Source: Clostridia bacterium (GTDB lineage Bacteria > Bacillota > Clostridia > Oscillospirales > CAG-272). Taken from it: 64,000 nucleotides of DNA. This document shows, piece after piece, positions 8,342 to 16,180 of this stretch. Numbering within the stretch: position 1 is the stretch's first letter; each line of letters begins with the position of its first letter. The notes beneath the pieces are model-generated. The model was given only the letters and a program-made list of their open reading frames with translations, searched no databases and was not told the origin of the DNA. The translations under genes and the position numbers were made by a program. Location: assembly GCA_017420755.1 (NCBI GenBank), contig JAFQOG010000016.1:1-64000 (forward strand), read 5' to 3'.

Positions 8342-8860
8342 TTATATAGTCCTTTTTTCCTCTAGCCTTAAAAGGAGCTTGTATAGAGGAATAACCAACA
8401 AGGAGCAAGCTACATTTCCACACATATGCACCACATCCCAAGGAAGTCCTGCAATAATCCAAGCAATCATTCCTTGAAAATCAAGCCCAAAAAGCAGAGC
8501 CTGTGAGGGTGCGTAGAGAATACCAAACAAAATGCCGTGTAACCCACATGCAACGGTTGATATAATACCCTTAAGCTTAAATGAAGCTCCCTTAGGAATT
8601 AGCATGGCAAATAGCCATATGAATATCCATATATATATGTAAGGTATCCACCACAAGCTAAACCCGTTAAAAACGCCTAAAATCACTACATAAATATAAA
8701 TAGGAATAAGCGCCCTCGCCCTGTAAACAAGCGTATAAACAACAATCAACATGGCAAGAGGGTGAATGTTGGGCAAAAAATCGAACGCTATATCTGCAAC
8801 AAAGAGCAACGCTCCAAGCATTGAAAAAATAACAAGATCAACAATTTTTGATTTTTTCAT
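8342..8860 (-). CDS. ECF transporter S-component-like membrane protein
   Basis: The protein has 172 residues and about six hydrophobic segments. The size, the N-terminal LVIFSMLGALLFVADIAF and the C-terminal GLPWDVVHMCGN-type segment resemble substrate-binding S components of energy-coupling factor transporters (GxPxDxxHxxxN pattern). An S component binds a vitamin or metal and pairs with a shared EcfA1-EcfA2-EcfT module; such a module lies at 25852-28424 in this window. The substrate cannot be named. Its ATG overlaps the stop of the cyclophilin gene by one base (TAATG), so translation is coupled. Confidence 0.68.
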   Translation of the reverse strand: MKKSKIVDLVIFSMLGALLFVADIAFDFLPNIHPLAMLIVVYTLVYRARALIPIYIYVVILGVFNGFSLWWIPYIYIWIFIWLFAMLIPKGASFKLKGIISTVACGLHGILFGILYAPSQALLFGLDFQGMIAWIIAGLPWDVVHMCGNVACSLLVIPLYKLLLRLEEKRTI

Positions 8861-9330
8861 TAAATAAGAGAAACCTTTTTCATGCGCATATCAATAATCG
8901 GTCTGTCATTTGGCCCTGTCTTAACAGAAGCAATCTCGTCAACTACTTCCATTCCGGAAACGACTCTTCCAAACGCTGCGTATTGACCATCAAGGAACTT
9001 TCCGTCAGCATGCATAATAAAGAATTGTGATGATGCTGAGTTTGGCATTTGGCTTCTAGCCATAGAAATAACGCCTCTAACATGAGAAATGTCATTGTTG
9101 TAGCCATTAGCCCTAAACTCGCCAACAATCTTTTCGCTAGCGCCACCAAAGCCTGTGCCAAGTGGGTCGCCACCTTGAATCATAAAGCCGGAGATAACTC
9201 TGTGGAAGATAAGGCCATCATAAAAGCCCTCTGAAACTAGCTTTTTGAAGTTTGCGACAGTAATAGGAGCCTTGTCCTCGTAAAGCTCTATATCAATGAT
9301 ACCGCCGTTTTCCATTTCGATTCTAACCAT
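8860..9330 (-). CDS. Peptidyl-prolyl cis-trans isomerase, cyclophilin type
   Basis: The protein has 156 residues with no signal peptide, so it is cytoplasmic. Catalytic and binding residues are present: FHRVISGFMIQGGDP, the Arg in FHR, then the SQFFI segment, the FLDGQYAAFGRV stretch, and a C-terminal strand. Cyclophilins isomerise Xaa-Pro bonds. The start at 9330 is supported by GAGGTG 6 bases upstream; an upstream extension to 9393 lies over the promoter and is rejected. It is transcribed first in a two-gene unit with the ECF S-component-like gene. Confidence 0.94.
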   Translation of the reverse strand: MVRIEMENGGIIDIELYEDKAPITVANFKKLVSEGFYDGLIFHRVISGFMIQGGDPLGTGFGGASEKIVGEFRANGYNNDISHVRGVISMARSQMPNSASSQFFIMHADGKFLDGQYAAFGRVVSGMEVVDEIASVKTGPNDRPIIDMRMKKVSLI

Positions 9331-9364
9331 AATAAACACCTCGTAAAAATAATTATATAAATAT

Positions 9365-9393
9365 ATTGTAGCAGACAATTCCTTAAAAGTCAA
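9365..9393 (-). promoter_or_regulatory. Sigma-A promoter of cyclophilin-ECF unit
   Basis: On the minus strand, TTGACT-N17-TACAAT with TG one base before the -10 box. Confidence 0.78.
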
Positions 9394-9451
9394 ACAATTT
9401 GTTTAATAAATCTAAAAAATGTTAAATATATTTTATAAGAGAGGTGAGAAA

Positions 9452-10540
9452 ATGGAAAAATATAAAAAAAGCGCCTACATAGGCATTAATATTGTAATTT
9501 ATTTAGCGCTTTCATATGTGCTTTTGCGCTACGCCTTGAGTATAATTTTGCCCTTCGCAATCTCTTTTTTGATAGTTAGCATTTCACGCCCACTTGTAAA
9601 TAAAATATCAAAGCACACAAGAGTTCCCAAGGGCGTAATAAGTCTTTTTGTTATAGGCATAATTTTAGTCGCTCTAATTTACTTAATGATTTTAGCATCG
9701 AGCGCTCTGCTTGACCAAATAGGAAGCATTATTTCTAAAATTGCGGAGCATTTAGGACAAGAGAATAATTATATAAATAGCACCCTGTCAGCCCTCGAGG
9801 AGCTGATGAGTAAGTTTCCATTTTTGAAAGGAAGCATAGAGCAGAACAGCTCAATATATTCAATCGCTCTTGAAATGGCAACAAACGCAATAACCGCTCT
9901 TAGCTCTCGAATAACCCTCGCCCTTGGAAAAATAATAGCCTCAATGCCCGAAATGGTCGTTACTGTGGTGGTTATCTTGCTTTCGCTATTCTATTTTTCA
10001 AAGGACTATAAAAAAATCACAAGCGCCCTAATCTCTAAATTGCCAACACCTGTAAAAGAGAAGCTACCACGCGTAAAGAAGGACATACTTCTTGTGATTT
10101 CAAGCTTTGTTCGCTCATATATAATTATATTTTTCATCACCTTTGCACAGGTCTTTTGTGGGCTTTTAATATTAAAGGTTGAAAACGCCTTCGCTATCTC
10201 CATAATCGTCGCCTTAGTCGATATTTTACCTGTGCTTGGAGTTGGAATTGTACTAGTTCCATGGTCGCTTGTAGCACTTGCAATGCAAAATACCACTCTT
10301 GGAATTGGACTTCTTGTTTTGTTTTCTGTTGTGTATGTTGTAAGGCAAATAATAGAGCCTAGAATAGTTAGCTCTCAAATGAATGTTCATCCCCTTATCG
10401 CAATATTCGCCATGTACGCAGGACTAAAAATAGCAGGAATAGGTGGTATGATAATAGCCCCGTTTTTTGCATTTTCAGCTAAAACAATTTACGATGGATT
10501 AAAAAATGAGAGCGAAAAACAAAAAGAGGTTGAAAAATAG
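9452..10540 (+). CDS. AI-2E/PerM family permease, YtvI-like
   Basis: The protein has 362 residues and about eight membrane segments. The family is recognised from the N-terminal block LPFAISFLIVSISRPLVN, the long central hydrophilic region, and the C-terminal LVDILPVLGVGIVLVPW and IIEPRIVSSQMNVHPL motifs. Members include AI-2 exporters, PerM, and the sporulation-linked proteins YtvI and SpoVV; the length and the sporulating context favour the YtvI type. GAGGTGAGAAA precedes the ATG. The frame also extends upstream to 9419 but without a ribosome binding site. The promoter for trpS lies inside its 3' end. Confidence 0.85.
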   Translation: MEKYKKSAYIGINIVIYLALSYVLLRYALSIILPFAISFLIVSISRPLVNKISKHTRVPKGVISLFVIGIILVALIYLMILASSALLDQIGSIISKIAEHLGQENNYINSTLSALEELMSKFPFLKGSIEQNSSIYSIALEMATNAITALSSRITLALGKIIASMPEMVVTVVVILLSLFYFSKDYKKITSALISKLPTPVKEKLPRVKKDILLVISSFVRSYIIIFFITFAQVFCGLLILKVENAFAISIIVALVDILPVLGVGIVLVPWSLVALAMQNTTLGIGLLVLFSVVYVVRQIIEPRIVSSQMNVHPLIAIFAMYAGLKIAGIGGMIIAPFFAFSAKTIYDGLKNESEKQKEVEK

Positions 10541-10558
10541 AAAAATCTGTGATAATAT
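10530..10558 (+). promoter_or_regulatory. Promoter of trpS
   Basis: TTGAAA-N17-TAATAT, with the -35 box inside the end of the upstream coding region. The implied leader is only about 27 bases, too short for a T-box. Confidence 0.65.
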
Positions 10559-10591
10559 ATATATAATTATTAAAAATCACAGGAGATATCT

Positions 10592-11596
10592 ATGTATAAC
10601 GATAAAAAGGTTGTCTTTTCCGGAGTACAACCATCAGGAAACCTCACAATAGGAAACTACCTCGGCGCAATTCGTAATTTTAGCGCGTTTTCAGATGAAT
10701 ATCATTGTTATTATTGCGTTGTTGATATGCACGCAATAACCGTAAGACAAAATCCCGCGGAGCTAAGACGCAGAACCTACGAAACCCTAGCACTTTATAT
10801 GGCGTGTGGTCTTGATCCCGATAAAAATACATTGTTCATTCAAAGCCATGTTCCACAGCATGCAGAGCTTGGTTGGATTCTCGATTGCTATACCATGTTT
10901 GGTGAGCTATCTCGAATGACTCAATTTAAGGATAAGAGCGCGAAGAACGCAGATAATATAAACGCCGGCTTGTTCACATATCCTGCCCTTATGGCTGCCG
11001 ACATTCTTTTGTATCAAACAGAGCTAGTTCCTGTTGGAATTGACCAAAAGCAACATCTAGAGCTTGCAAGAGATATCGCAAATCGCTTTAATCAGGTGTA
11101 TGGCGAAACCTTTGTAGTTCCTGAGGGCTACATACCAAGAGAGGGCGCAAAAATTTGCTCTCTTCAAGACCCAACAAAGAAAATGAGCAAGTCAGATACA
11201 AACGAAAACGCAGTGGTTAGAATTCTTGATACAAAGGACGATATTATAAGAAAGTTCAAAAGAGCAGTAACAGACTCTGATAATAGAATTATCTTCGCTG
11301 AGGATAAGCCCGGAATTTCTAATCTCTTGACAATTTATTCATGCATGACAGGTAAAACAATAGAGGAGGCGCAGGCTCAATTCAACGGAATGGGCTATGG
11401 CGATTTCAAAATTGCGGTTGGCGAAACAGTAGCAGACGGACTCGCTCCCGTGCGTGAGGAATTTGCAAGACTTATGGCAGATAAGGCATATCTTGAGCAG
11501 ATAATGAAGCAGGGCGCAGAGGAAGCATATCGTAATGCAAGGCGTACAATGTCAAAGGTAAGACGCAAAATCGGCTTTACCGAAATTAAACATTAA
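10592..11596 (+). CDS. trpS: Tryptophan-tRNA ligase
   Basis: This class I synthetase charges tRNA-Trp. The protein has 334 residues, the normal bacterial length. The HIGH-type motif appears as TIGN at residues 19-22 within GVQPSGNLTIGNYLG, and the KMSKS loop is at residues 197-201. AGGAG lies 6 bases before the ATG. The gene has its own promoter and a clear terminator; no T-box leader is present, unlike many Firmicute trpS genes. Confidence 0.96.
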   Translation: MYNDKKVVFSGVQPSGNLTIGNYLGAIRNFSAFSDEYHCYYCVVDMHAITVRQNPAELRRRTYETLALYMACGLDPDKNTLFIQSHVPQHAELGWILDCYTMFGELSRMTQFKDKSAKNADNINAGLFTYPALMAADILLYQTELVPVGIDQKQHLELARDIANRFNQVYGETFVVPEGYIPREGAKICSLQDPTKKMSKSDTNENAVVRILDTKDDIIRKFKRAVTDSDNRIIFAEDKPGISNLLTIYSCMTGKTIEEAQAQFNGMGYGDFKIAVGETVADGLAPVREEFARLMADKAYLEQIMKQGAEEAYRNARRTMSKVRRKIGFTEIKH

Positions 11597-11603
11597 AAAC
11601 TAA

Positions 11604-11641
11604 GACACATTCCAAAAAACCGAGGAATGTGTCTGTTTTTT
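11604..11641 (+). terminator. Terminator of trpS
   Basis: A 10-bp stem (11604-11613 with 11624-11633) followed by a T-run. Confidence 0.88.
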
Positions 11642-11647
11642 GTATTT

Positions 11648-11660
11648 CAACTAAAAGTTG
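11648..11660. promoter_or_regulatory. Operator-like palindrome A (CAACT-N3-AGTTG)
   Basis: A perfect 5+3+5 inverted repeat, located 51 bases upstream of the promoter's -35 box. The arms extend one further base pair (TCAACT/AGTTGA). Confidence 0.6.
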
Positions 11661-11710
11661 AGTGCGAAATTTGTTGTGGCGATAACCCTTAAATTAAAGT
11701 AAATTTAAAC

Positions 11711-11739
11711 TTGACAAAATCAAGTAAGAGTAGTATACT
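11711..11739 (+). promoter_or_regulatory. Sigma-A promoter of the XRE-zinc ribbon/lipoprotein operon
   Basis: TTGACA-N17-TATACT. The -35 box lies inside the inverted repeat ACTTGA-N5-TCAAGT. A second, weaker candidate TTGATT-N17-TATTGT lies at 11849-11877. Confidence 0.78.
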
Positions 11740-11814
11740 ATTTTATAAATACTAATATAGATTGCACGCAAAATATTAAAAAAACGCACGCACAAGCGCA
11801 AAAAAAGGGCAATT

Positions 11815-11827
11815 CAACTAAAAGTGG
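11815..11827. promoter_or_regulatory. Operator-like palindrome B (CAACT-N3-AGTGG)
   Basis: Same element as palindromes A and C with one mismatch in the right arm. Together with C it can also fold into a 10-bp RNA hairpin (11815-11824 with 11838-11847) whose loop displays GGAGG. Confidence 0.55.
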
Positions 11828-11834
11828 AGGATTT

Positions 11835-11847
11835 CAACTTTTAGTTG
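11835..11847. promoter_or_regulatory. Operator-like palindrome C (CAACT-N3-AGTTG)
   Basis: A perfect copy, in the opposite orientation of its central AAA/TTT, 20 bases from copy B and next to the weaker promoter candidate. Confidence 0.6.
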
Positions 11848-11934
11848 GTTGATTTCTCGACATTGGTGTGCTATTGTAGAAGGTGCAAGGACGACGGTGA
11901 AAATCACTGCGTTAAAGTTTAGGAGGAAAGATAA

Positions 11935-12855
11935 ATGACACTTGGCGAAAAAATAGCTATGTACCGAAAAAATAACGGTATGACACAGCAAGAGCTTGGC
12001 GAACGCTTGAACATTAGTGCACAAGCAGTTTCAAAATGGGAGAACGATTTGTCCGAACCGGACATTGCAACATTGAAAAGAATTGCTGAGCTTTTCCGCG
12101 TATCCTTGGTTGAGCTTCTTGATATAGAGGACTCGCAAGAAAGCGACGATGGCGCGAATGCTACACCTGTAATAGGAGAGCAAGAGGTGGACGGAATGGC
12201 CACAAGAATTACAGGAGCAGTAATTGAGGAAATCAACACAACAAGAGCTCTTGGCTATTGCACAGTCTGTGGAATAGCGGTAACTGAGGAAAATCTAGGA
12301 GAAAAAGAGCCTAAGGTTTTGTGCTCACATTGTCTTGAGGATAGAATAGAGGCAGAGGATAGAGCAAGACGCGAGGAGCGCGAGGCACACGAGCGTGAGG
12401 TGCGTCACGAGGAATACACAAGAAGCAGAATGCGCGTTAAGAGAAACGCTAGTATAATCACAGGACTTATAATAGGAGTAGCACTTATGATTTTGTGCAT
12501 TATAGGCTCTGAAAGCATAGGCTCCGGCATAGGCATAGGACTTGTTATAGGCTATATGGGATTTGCATTTACAGCTCAAATGTTCTTTGATGGAGTTGTA
12601 AGAAATGTATTGTTTGATATGGCTGAAAAATCCTTCCATTTCCCGGGACTTATCTTTACCTTTGATATAGATGGAATAATTTGGCTAATTTGTATGAAGA
12701 TACTATTCGCAATTATCGGCTTCCTCGGCGCAATCCTATTTGCGATCCTTGGATTTGTAGTTGCGTTTATTATAGCTCCATTCGTTTATCCATTCAGCCT
12801 TATTCGTCAAAATAAATCAATAAGAGAATGTGATACAGTTGATTTTGATATGTAA
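11935..12855 (+). CDS. Membrane-anchored XRE regulator with zinc ribbon
   Basis: The protein has 306 residues with three parts. Residues 1-62 are an XRE helix-turn-helix (GMTQQELGERLNISAQAVSKW). After a linker, Cys109, Cys112, Cys130 and Cys133 (CTVC...CSHC) form a zinc ribbon, followed by a charged Glu/Arg-rich helix at about 134-165. The C-terminal half has about four membrane segments. A DNA-binding domain tethered to the membrane suggests that it senses envelope state or an ion and controls nearby promoters. The CAACT-N3-AGTTG palindromes in its leader are candidate binding sites. AGGAGG lies 7 bases before the ATG. The InlB-repeat lipoprotein gene follows 38 bases later without a terminator. 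Confidence 0.85.
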   Translation: MTLGEKIAMYRKNNGMTQQELGERLNISAQAVSKWENDLSEPDIATLKRIAELFRVSLVELLDIEDSQESDDGANATPVIGEQEVDGMATRITGAVIEEINTTRALGYCTVCGIAVTEENLGEKEPKVLCSHCLEDRIEAEDRARREEREAHEREVRHEEYTRSRMRVKRNASIITGLIIGVALMILCIIGSESIGSGIGIGLVIGYMGFAFTAQMFFDGVVRNVLFDMAEKSFHFPGLIFTFDIDGIIWLICMKILFAIIGFLGAILFAILGFVVAFIIAPFVYPFSLIRQNKSIRECDTVDFDM

Positions 12856-12893
12856 TACATAACTATTTATTTTCTAACACAAAGGAGAACAGA

Positions 12894-14765
12894 ATGAAAA
12901 AATTATTATGCATTATGATTGCGCTCCTCGCTTGTCTTTTATTAATGGCTTGCGACAATAATGACGAAACTCAAAGCTCAAGTGAAAGCTCAAGCTCCGA
13001 GAGTGAAGCGGGTAGCGAAAGCGAAAAGGAAGAACAGTCAGACTCTGACACAAACGATGAAACTCAAAGCACAGCGCCCACAAAATACACTATTAAATGG
13101 TTTGACGAGGGCGGAAATCTGTTAAAGAGTGAATCGGTTACAGAGGGAGAAATCCCATCATATATTTATTCGGTTGAAGATACTGCCGAGTGGGACTATA
13201 CCGTAAAGGGTTGGAGTAAAACCAGTGGCGGAGCTGTATTAGGCAATATTCCAAGTGCAACAGAGGATGCTTCCTATTATTCTATTGTGGAAAAGGTAAA
13301 ACAGAAATACACAGTAAAGTTCAATTCCAATGGCGGAAGCACAGTTCAGTCTCAAACCGTAGAATATGGAGCCTTGGCATCTAAGCCCGAGGATCCGGAA
13401 TTTGAAGGTCATAAATTCATGGGCTGGTATGTGGATAAAAACGGAACAAATGGTGTTGATTTTACTGCTCCTATAACAGGTGAGGTTGAATATTTTGCCG
13501 TTTGGAATACAACAGTTGATGCAAAGGCATTACTTAGCACATTACTTAACGGATATAAGGCAAATCCGTATAGCTATCTCCCTGAAAGCATGCGTCCTGA
13601 TTTCAGCGCGAATTTAGTTGACGAGGAGGATGTTGTAAGCGATTTTTCAAGCTTCGTTAATGTTTCCGACATTACATATGGCTATGGTGAGCAATATCAT
13701 ATGATTCTTGAAAATATACAGCAGTCACAAACATTCTTCAATGTATTGACGGTTGTTGAGAGCATTTCAAGCGCATCAATTACTGCCTTTAATAATTATA
13801 TTGATAAAAACCCTGCAAGCACAGCGCATTACGCATTTGAAAATGGTATTTATAACATTACAATCGATGTTAGTGAGGAAACGGTTTCTTATGTGGTTGA
13901 TTACTCTGCAACACTTCCTGCGTTGGGCGAGCAGACTATTCAAATAGCGTTGACAATGGATATAGAAACAGGCGAAAAGGGTGTTAGAATACAGCTCGGA
14001 GATGCTAATGCTCTTGCATATACCATTACTGAAAATTCATATGAATTTGCCATTAAATATTTGGGTGTAAGACGCGCTATGTTCTCCGTTTGCAAGAATA
14101 GCGATGGAACAGTTAATGGTTCTATTTACGAATATCTTACTGTTTCAGGCGCCGAAATATCAAGCTGTGCAGAGTTCTATATTACAGAGGATTATGTATC
14201 GGTTGTTGGAAATAAGGCGAGCGGAATGGTTGGCTTCACGGGTACAATTGTTGAGCTTTATGATACCGATACAGGAAAACTTTTGGGATATGAGGTTAGC
14301 GAAACTCTTTCCGCTATAAAATATGATACATTGTGGTTCAATTTGAATGATATCGACGGAATCAATTCCCTTAAGTATCAGCCTAAGGATGAAGATAATG
14401 ACGCAAAGCTTTTCGTAAACGGCTCATCATCTGCGTGGGAAGCCAAGAAGGTTCTTCTTTCGAGACGATTTGATATTGAGTTTAGAACACAGTTCGTTTA
14501 TTCCTACGATGCTACCGAGGAAACATATGTTGTTCATGAGATTCAAGTTCCTATGATATTCGTTCAAGAGAAAAATTACGAAACCTTTGTAGAAGATGTA
14601 GAGGCAACTAACGATATAACTATAAGCGTTGATGTTTCCGATAGCGATCTTAACCAGCTTCTCGATGATTACGATGAATTGATTCCCGAATTTATCGAAA
14701 ATAAAGAGAACATGAGCGTCGATGTGATTCTTGCATATCTTGGCGACAAAATTGTATTTGAATAA
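12894..14765 (+). CDS. Lipoprotein with InlB B-repeat (Listeria-Bacteroides repeat)
   Basis: The protein has 623 residues. A lipoprotein signal ends at lipobox LLMAC (Cys20), followed by a long acidic Ser/Glu tether to about residue 60. One clear InlB B-repeat (KFNSNGGSTVQSQTVEYG, ending in GHKFMGWYVDKNG and FAVW) covers about residues 138-206; a more diverged copy (YTIKWFDEGGNLLKSESV) precedes it. The remaining 400 residues are a surface domain I do not recognise. Such repeats are protein-interaction modules on surface proteins. The gene is probably co-transcribed with the membrane-anchored XRE regulator, which may regulate it. Confidence 0.85.
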   Translation: MKKLLCIMIALLACLLLMACDNNDETQSSSESSSSESEAGSESEKEEQSDSDTNDETQSTAPTKYTIKWFDEGGNLLKSESVTEGEIPSYIYSVEDTAEWDYTVKGWSKTSGGAVLGNIPSATEDASYYSIVEKVKQKYTVKFNSNGGSTVQSQTVEYGALASKPEDPEFEGHKFMGWYVDKNGTNGVDFTAPITGEVEYFAVWNTTVDAKALLSTLLNGYKANPYSYLPESMRPDFSANLVDEEDVVSDFSSFVNVSDITYGYGEQYHMILENIQQSQTFFNVLTVVESISSASITAFNNYIDKNPASTAHYAFENGIYNITIDVSEETVSYVVDYSATLPALGEQTIQIALTMDIETGEKGVRIQLGDANALAYTITENSYEFAIKYLGVRRAMFSVCKNSDGTVNGSIYEYLTVSGAEISSCAEFYITEDYVSVVGNKASGMVGFTGTIVELYDTDTGKLLGYEVSETLSAIKYDTLWFNLNDIDGINSLKYQPKDEDNDAKLFVNGSSSAWEAKKVLLSRRFDIEFRTQFVYSYDATEETYVVHEIQVPMIFVQEKNYETFVEDVEATNDITISVDVSDSDLNQLLDDYDELIPEFIENKENMSVDVILAYLGDKIVFE

Positions 14766-14778
14766 AATAATTAAAAAC

Positions 14779-14805
14779 AAAAGCTCCGAATTTATCGGAG
14801 CTTTT
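14779..14805. terminator. Bidirectional terminator between InlB lipoprotein and ychF
   Basis: An 11-bp stem AAAAGCTCCGA/TCGGAGCTTTT with a 5-base loop between convergent genes. Confidence 0.88.
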
Positions 14806-14809
14806 AATT

Positions 14810-15904
14810 TTATACATTAAATCTAAACAAAACCACATCGCCGTCAGCGATTACATATTCCTTGCCCTCGGAGCGAACAAGTCCCTTTTCCTTAGCAACA
14901 GCCATAGAACCACACGCCATAAGGTCATCAAAGGAAACAATTTCTGCACGAATAAAGCCACGCTCAAAGTCGGAGTGAATTTTGCCCGCAGCCTGAGGCG
15001 CTTTTGTACCCTTTATAATAGTCCAAGCACGAACCTCTTGTGGACCTGCTGTAAGATAGCTGATAAGACCAAGAAGAGAATAGCTTGCCTTAATAAGCCT
15101 GTCAAGACCACTTTCCTCAATCCCAAGATCGCTTAAGAACATTTCCTTGTCCTCGTCATCAAGCTCAGCAATTTGAGCCTCAATCTCGGCACAAACGGGA
15201 ATAACCTCGCTCTTTTCAGTTTTTGCAAACTCAACAACACTTTGGTAGTGAGCATTAGCACTAAGATCACTTCCAATATCGTCCTCGCTTATGTTAGCCG
15301 CATAAATTACAGGCTTAATGGTGAGTAGAGCAACATCGCCGAGCATCTCCATCTCTTCCTCTGTGTAATCAAGAGAACGAGCTGTCTTGCCATCAAGCAA
15401 AGAAGCGTGAACTCTTTCGAGAAGCTCAAGCTTAGGAGCAAGAGTCTTATCACCCTTCATAGCCTTCTTAACAGAATCAATTCTTCGCTCAATAATTTCA
15501 ATGTCAGAGAAGATAAGCTCCAAGTTTATCGTGTCAACATCACGAATAGGATTTACCCCACCATCAACATGAATTATATCGTTATTTTCAAAGCAACGAA
15601 CAACATGCACAATTGCGTCAACCTCTCTAATATGTGAAAGGAACTTATTTCCAAGCCCCTCACCCTTTGACGCGCCTCTAACAAGACCTGCAATATCAAC
15701 AAATTCAATTACCGCAGGAGTGTATTTTTCAGGGTTATACATCTTCGCAAGCTCGTCAAGACGAGAATCCGGAACAAACACAACGCCAACATTTGGCTCA
15801 ATTGTGCAGAACGGGTAGTTTGCACTTTGTGCACCTGCGTTAGTCAATGCATTAAATAGAGTACTCTTGCCGACATTGGGCAAGCCAACAATACCAAGCT
15901 TCAT
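14810..15904 (-). CDS. ychF: Redox-regulated ATPase YchF (Obg family, TGS domain)
   Basis: The protein has 364 residues, the normal length. The P-loop GLPNVGKST is at residues 7-15, followed by NYPFCTIEPNVG (switch I) and a DIAGLVRGASKGEGLGN block. The NKxD motif is replaced by NISED, as in the ATP-preferring YchF subfamily. A C-terminal TGS domain is seen (TIIKGTKAPQAAGKIH, DFERGFIRAEI). YchF binds ribosomes and ATP and is conserved across life. The ATG at 15904 has GAGG 8 bases upstream; the codons before it have no ribosome binding site of their own. Confidence 0.96.
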   Translation of the reverse strand: MKLGIVGLPNVGKSTLFNALTNAGAQSANYPFCTIEPNVGVVFVPDSRLDELAKMYNPEKYTPAVIEFVDIAGLVRGASKGEGLGNKFLSHIREVDAIVHVVRCFENNDIIHVDGGVNPIRDVDTINLELIFSDIEIIERRIDSVKKAMKGDKTLAPKLELLERVHASLLDGKTARSLDYTEEEMEMLGDVALLTIKPVIYAANISEDDIGSDLSANAHYQSVVEFAKTEKSEVIPVCAEIEAQIAELDDEDKEMFLSDLGIEESGLDRLIKASYSLLGLISYLTAGPQEVRAWTIIKGTKAPQAAGKIHSDFERGFIRAEIVSFDDLMACGSMAVAKEKGLVRSEGKEYVIADGDVVLFRFNV

Positions 15905-15943
15905 TATAAACACCTCGTAAAAGTTATTAAAAGTTCATGTAAC

Positions 15944-15972
15944 ATTTTACATTATTTTTTAAAAATTATCAA
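15944..15972 (-). promoter_or_regulatory. Promoter of ychF
   Basis: On the minus strand, TTGATA-N17-TAAAAT. Confidence 0.7.
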
Positions 15973-16037
15973 CCCCAAATCACAAATTTCCAAAAAAATA
16001 TGTAAAATGGCGTAAAAATATCCAATTTTTTAGTGTT

Positions 16038-16070
16038 CATTCACGAGTTGTTCACAAAACCGTCACAAAA
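16038..16070 (+). promoter_or_regulatory. Pho-box-like direct repeats upstream of response regulator
   Basis: Three consecutive 11-base units with TCAC in phase (16041, 16052, 16063) and A-rich tails: CATTCACGAGT, TGTTCACAAAA, CCGTCACAAAA. This is the geometry of PhoB/OmpR-type binding sites. The repeats end 57 bases before the -35 box of the response-regulator gene. Confidence 0.5.
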
Positions 16071-16126
16071 GCTCGTTAAAATTGAATAAATTAAGGAAAA
16101 ATCCAAAACAAAATGTGAATTAATTA

Positions 16127-16155
16127 TTTACAAATTAATAAGAATGTGTTAAAAT
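16127..16155 (+). promoter_or_regulatory. Promoter of the response-regulator operon
   Basis: TTTACA-N17-TAAAAT, 25 bases before the ATG. Confidence 0.65.
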
Positions 16156-16180
16156 ATTAAAAAACAACGAGGAGGCACTT

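Larger units (their letters stand above)
11597..11934. other. 338-base intergenic region with terminator, promoter and operator-like repeats
   Basis: No convincing gene here. It holds the trpS terminator, a consensus promoter at 11711-11739, a leader of about 190 bases, and three copies of a 13-bp palindrome listed separately. An inverted repeat ACTTGA-N5-TCAAGT (11709-11725) covers the promoter's -35 box. Confidence 0.8.

Noticed and set aside
11849-11877. Second promoter TTGATT-N17-TATTGT for the XRE/zinc-ribbon gene
   Set aside because: Plausible but weaker than the TTGACA-N17-TATACT promoter at 11711; kept only as an alternative.
11845-11922. 25-codon Cys-rich leader frame (TTG start, contains CYCRRC) whose TAG overlaps the Shine-Dalgarno of the XRE/zinc-ribbon gene
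   Set aside because: No ATG and no ribosome binding site at a proper distance; the overlap with GGAGG is suggestive but can occur by chance. Conservation would be needed to revive it.
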